This document shows, piece after piece, positions 61,418-64,000 of a DNA stretch of 64,000 nucleotides. Source of the DNA: Nocardioides sp. CFH 31398 (GTDB taxonomy: Bacteria > Actinomycetota > Actinomycetes > Propionibacteriales > Nocardioidaceae). Within the stretch, counting starts at the first letter, position 1. Every line of letters begins with the position of its first letter. The DNA lies in NCBI RefSeq assembly GCF_022436705.1, contig NZ_JAKUHT010000021.1, forward strand, positions 54,132 through 118,131, written 5' to 3'. The notes below the pieces were generated by a model that worked only from the letters and a program-made list of their open reading frames with translations, made no database searches and had not been told where the DNA came from. The position numbers were made by a program, and so were the translations under genes.

Positions 61418-62130
61418 GGGATCCCGAGTCGGTCCGGCGGCAGTACGCGAGCGAGGACCCGCTCGAGACCCGCCGGGCCGTCTGGGGCCCGGGGCCGTCG
61501 GGCGTCGACCCGGTCGACGTCGTCCTCGCCGAGGTCGGGGCCGCGTTGCCGGCCTCCCGCGCCCTGCCCGACGTCCTCGAGCTCGGGTGCGGCACGGGCG
61601 CGCTGGCCGAGCGGATCCGTGCCGCCCACCCCGGTGTCGCGCTGATCGCGACGGACCTCTCGGCGCGGATGGTCGCGCTGACCGCCGAGCGGGGCATCCC
61701 GGCGCGGGTGATGGACGCCGCGGCGATGGACGTACCGTCCGCGTCGTACGACGTGGTGGTCGCGGCGTGGATGCTCTACCACCTGCCCGACCTCGACGCC
61801 GGCCTCGTCGAGATCCGCCGGGTGCTGCGACCCGGCGGCTCGCTGGTGGCCGTGACGCTCGGGGAGGTGCACGTCGCCGACCTGCGTCGCGAGGCCGGCG
61901 GGCAGCCGATCCCGCTGTCGTTCTCGGCCGAGAACGGCGAGGCGAGGCTGCGGCGGCACTTCGCCGCGGTCCGACGTACCGACGTGGAGACGCGGGCGAC
62001 GTTTGCGGACGCCGACGCGGCCCTGACCTACCTCCGCTCCACCGGCGAGGACGTCGACTGGTCGCTCCCGCCCTTCGACGGCCCCCGGACGTACGCCGGC
62101 CACGTCGCGGTGCTCACCGCCACCGCCTGA
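61414..62130 (+). CDS. Class I SAM-dependent methyltransferase
   Basis: The 238-residue protein has motif [38 protein letters not shown] for the ribose-binding Asp, and [15 protein letters not shown] as the post-III region. [18 protein letters not shown] is typical of UbiE/COQ5-like enzymes. The substrate is unknown. The GTG start overlaps the fumC stop (GTGA), so it is expressed with fumC. Its stop codon is followed at once by a 32-bp repeat array. Confidence 0.86.
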   Translation: MRDPESVRRQYASEDPLETRRAVWGPGPSGVDPVDVVLAEVGAALPASRALPDVLELGCGTGALAERIRAAHPGVALIATDLSARMVALTAERGIPARVMDAAAMDVPSASYDVVVAAWMLYHLPDLDAGLVEIRRVLRPGGSLVAVTLGEVHVADLRREAGGQPIPLSFSAENGEARLRRHFAAVRRTDVETRATFADADAALTYLRSTGEDVDWSLPPFDGPRTYAGHVAVLTATA

Positions 62131-62228
62131 CGCCGAGTCGGCCCGAACGCATCCCCCACCGACGCCGAGTCGGCCCGAACGCATCCCCCACCGACGCCGA
62201 GTCGGCCCGAACGCACGCCCCGGAGGTG
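62131..62228 (+). repeat. Tandem array D1 (family 2), 32-bp period
   Basis: Units start at 62133, 62165 and 62197, exactly 32 bases apart. The core is CCGAGTCGGCCCGAACGC, with linker ATCCCCCACCGACG in the first two copies. It begins directly after the methyltransferase stop codon and reads in the gene's direction. A non-repeated spacer of about 30 bases separates it from the inverted array D2. Confidence 0.95.
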
Positions 62229-62250
62229 TGTCCGACCTTCCAGGTCGAGC

Positions 62251-62428
62251 GCCGGGGCCGACTCGGCGCCGTACGACGACCCGTTCGGGCCGACTCGGCG
62301 CCGCACGACCACGCGTTCGGGCCGACTCGGCGCCGCACGACCACGCGTTCGGGCCGACTCGGCGCCGCACGACCACGCGTTCGGGCCGACTCGGCGCCGT
62401 ACGACGACGCGTTCGAGCCGGCTCGGCG
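62251..62428 (-). repeat. Tandem array D2 (family 2), 32-bp period, inverted
   Basis: Six copies of CGACTCGGCG recur exactly every 32 bases; their GACTCGG starts at 62260, 62292, 62324, 62356, 62388 and 62420 (CGGCTCGG in the last). The first copy lacks the TTCGGGC half. Linkers GCCGCACGACCACGCG are nearly identical in the central copies. Read on the minus strand, the array starts at the GNAT stop codon. It faces array D1. Confidence 0.95.
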
Positions 62429-62965
62429 TCAGGACGCGGCGCGCTCCCAGACCGCGACGGTCCCGTGGCCCTCCTCGACGGTGCTGCCGATGCGGGAGAA
62501 GCCGGTGTTCTCGAGGACGCGCTGGCTGGCGATGTTGTCGGGGGTGGTGTGGGCCAGGACTCGGGCGACGTCGGCGCGGGACAGCGCGTGGTCGACGAGG
62601 GCGCCGACGGCCTCCGTGCCCAGACCACGGCCCCACTCCGACTCGTTGACGCCGTAGCCGATCTCCACGGCGCCCTGCTCGTCGACGGGGCGCTTCGCGC
62701 CGAGCTCGGCGACGGCGTACCCGGTCTCACGCTCGACGGCGACGTAGCGCAGGTCGACCGCCGCGTCGGCGGCGTCTCCCACCTCCTCCAGCAGGCGGGA
62801 GAAGGAGGTGAGGGCCTCACCCGGCCACTGGGGCCCGAAGGTGACCGTGCGGGCGCCGTCCGGCAGGTCGATGACGGCCTCGAAGTCGTCGGACTCCAGG
62901 CGACGCCGGAGGATCGCCCCGGTCAGCGGGACCAGGTGCAGGCGCGGCGTGCTGAGGATCTCCAT
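62429..62965 (-). CDS. GNAT-family N-acetyltransferase
   Basis: The 178-residue protein is a RimJ/RimL-type acetyltransferase: STPRLHLVPLT at the start, EIGYGVNESEWGRGLGTEAV with the acetyl-CoA loop, and ASQRVLENTGFSRIG near the end. It may modify a protein N-terminus, an amino acid or a drug. The ATG is 62965; a GTG a few codons upstream is possible. Confidence 0.88.
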   Translation of the reverse strand: MEILSTPRLHLVPLTGAILRRRLESDDFEAVIDLPDGARTVTFGPQWPGEALTSFSRLLEEVGDAADAAVDLRYVAVERETGYAVAELGAKRPVDEQGAVEIGYGVNESEWGRGLGTEAVGALVDHALSRADVARVLAHTTPDNIASQRVLENTGFSRIGSTVEEGHGTVAVWERAAS

Positions 62966-63017
62966 CGCCACGACACTAGTGGTCGAGGACCGGGCCGGTC
63001 GCGCACCCGGGGACGCC

Positions 63018-63713
63018 TCAGTACCAGTTGTTCGCGACGCTGTGGCTCCAGGCGCCGCAGGGGCTGCCGTAACGGTCCTGGATGTAGCCGAGGCCCCACC
63101 GGATCTGCGTCTCGGGGTTGGTCGCCCAGTCGGCGCCCTCGCTGGCCATCTTCTCGCCGGGAAGGGACTGCGGGATCCCGTACGCCGAGGACGTCGGGTT
63201 GTCGGCCGTGACCGACCAGCCGGACTCCTTGGTCCACAGCGAGTCGAGGCAGCTGAACTGGTCGGAGGAGAAGCCGTACTCCGGCAGCAGGGCCTGCGCG
63301 ATGTCGCGCGGGTCCGAGTCGGAGAGCTCGACCTCCTCGACCATCCCGGCACCGCCGTCCTGGGCCAGCGCCGCCTCCTTGGCGGGGTCGGTGTTCTCGC
63401 GGCGGTCCGACCGGCTGATCGCCTCGCTGCGCTCGGTGAGGATGCGCGTCAGGCGCTCCGTGCCGATGGCGGTCGAGGTGGCCCCCGAGTCGCCGAGGCC
63501 CGTGCTCACGGTCGTGCCGGCGGACGCGGCGTCGAGCGGCACCTGGTCGGCGTTCAGGACGCCGCCGGAGACGACGACGCCGGTCGCGACGACCGCCGCG
63601 GACGAGAAGGCGACGGTGCTGCCCACGACCTTGCGGGCGACGACGGGGCGCGCGGGCTCGCCGCGGTGCTTCGCCTGGCGGTGCTTCGGGACGTACTTCT
63701 CACGCTTCGGCAC
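63018..63713 (-). CDS. Secreted transglycosylase-like protein with C-terminal catalytic domain
   Basis: The 231-residue protein begins with a basic stretch (PKREKYVPKHRQAKHRGEPA), then one hydrophobic segment (GSTVAFSSAAVVATGVVVSG) that is either a signal peptide or an anchor. The C-terminal ~90 residues look like a small lysozyme-like or Rpf/SLT-type domain: FSCLDSLWTKESGWSVTADN has the catalytic Glu, and SSAYGIPQSLPGEKM and QIRWGLGYIQDRYGSPCGAW follow the SLT pattern. It probably cleaves peptidoglycan. GTG 63713 is the start that includes the basic head; its ribosome-binding site is weak. Confidence 0.84.
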   Translation of the reverse strand: MPKREKYVPKHRQAKHRGEPARPVVARKVVGSTVAFSSAAVVATGVVVSGGVLNADQVPLDAASAGTTVSTGLGDSGATSTAIGTERLTRILTERSEAISRSDRRENTDPAKEAALAQDGGAGMVEEVELSDSDPRDIAQALLPEYGFSSDQFSCLDSLWTKESGWSVTADNPTSSAYGIPQSLPGEKMASEGADWATNPETQIRWGLGYIQDRYGSPCGAWSHSVANNWY

Positions 63714-64000
63714 AGGGAGGTCTCACGGGGGTAGACATCAGGGCAGGTCGTGCGGTCCGCGCGTCAGCGCACGCGGGCAGGCGTCCGAGGGAGGCCGGAC
63801 GCGGGGGGTCCGGCGGGCGCCGAGAATCCTGGACACCCTGCCCGAGGTGGGGCCTCAAGGCAAACCGGCGGGCCCGCGCCCGGACGGAGATGCGGTCCGG
63901 ACCGCCACAGGCGTCACACCAGGCCCGTGCGCCCCGTGACCCACTCGGGCCACCGGGCGCCCCGCCCCCCCCACCCAGGGTCCCGTGAGACAACCACACC
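63714..64000. other. Upstream region of the transglycosylase gene, to window edge
   Basis: This is 287 bases without a gene I can support, and it is the likely promoter and leader of the minus-strand transglycosylase gene. It contains GC-rich inverted stretches (around 63877-63904) and a run of C residues at 63964-63973. I looked for the c-di-AMP (ydaO) riboswitch often found before such genes in actinobacteria but could not find its conserved blocks. Confidence 0.4.

Noticed and set aside
63700..63999. Small minus-strand open frame at the right edge
   Set aside because: It is Gly/Arg/Ala-rich, overlaps the transglycosylase start region and resembles no protein; more likely leader sequence.
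63714..64000. c-di-AMP (ydaO) riboswitch before the transglycosylase gene
   Set aside because: This would be expected from context in actinobacteria, but I could not find the conserved sequence blocks. A covariance-model search would settle it.

Overview
The window is high-GC actinobacterial chromosome: coding is dense, start codons are often GTG, and many neighbouring genes overlap by 4 nt (GTGA/ATGA). The gene content (DUF1707, DUF4245, DUF1345 and DUF6318-like proteins, LpqY/SugABC-type importer, mycothiol-type DinB enzyme) fits the Nocardioidaceae or a close relative. That placement is inference. I see no tRNA, rRNA, CRISPR array, prophage or transposase. No gene-free stretch exceeds 300 bases.

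Layout. 1-3 kb: the end of edd, then eda and malQ, translationally coupled (Entner-Doudoroff and glucan metabolism). 3-4.4 kb: an MFS symporter lying between two inverted tandem-repeat arrays. 4.5-7 kb (minus): a short repeat peptide, a JmjC/cupin oxygenase and a sucrase-ferredoxin-like protein, which together look like an uncharacterised peptide-modification operon. 7-16 kb: methyltransferases, a GNAT enzyme, membrane proteins, a zinc alcohol dehydrogenase, a LuxR-type regulator and a DMSP-lyase-like cupin. 16-30 kb: housekeeping and mixed functions (ychF, PH-domain proteins, exonuclease III, an SMR pair, DUF2252, rmuC) and an operon of aldo/keto reductase, desulfurase-like protein, AtzH-amidase and hydroxyisourate hydrolase. 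30-31 kb: a secreted protein and lipoprotein pair.

31-40.6 kb: a complete carbohydrate locus, with a ROK regulator divergent from a CUT2 ABC importer followed by two TIM-barrel isomerase/epimerases and a Gfo/Idh/MocA dehydrogenase. 40.6-49.3 kb: a conserved backbone (YciO-type protein, ispH, xseA-xseB, DUF4245, glpX) interrupted by a molybdate operon with its HTH-Mop regulator. 49.5-57 kb: two alpha/beta hydrolases, a LacI regulator and an LpqY-SugABC-like (trehalose-type) importer. 57-64 kb: two DUF1707 paralogues, DoxX, an ArsR/SRPBCC pair, fumC, a methyltransferase, a GNAT enzyme and a secreted transglycosylase-like protein.

The most unusual signal is outside the genes. Tandem arrays with an exact 32-bp period sit just after stop codons and read in the direction of the gene they follow. 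There are two related core sequences (CGAGTCGGCACRTCTGCGCA and CCGAGTCGGCCCGAACGC). At convergent gene ends the arrays face each other, and one inverted pair has a whole transporter gene between its halves. Two other convergent junctions hold long perfect inverted repeats. Several protein termini also carry in-frame 12-bp or 69-bp repeat expansions, so slippage-type amplification seems common here.
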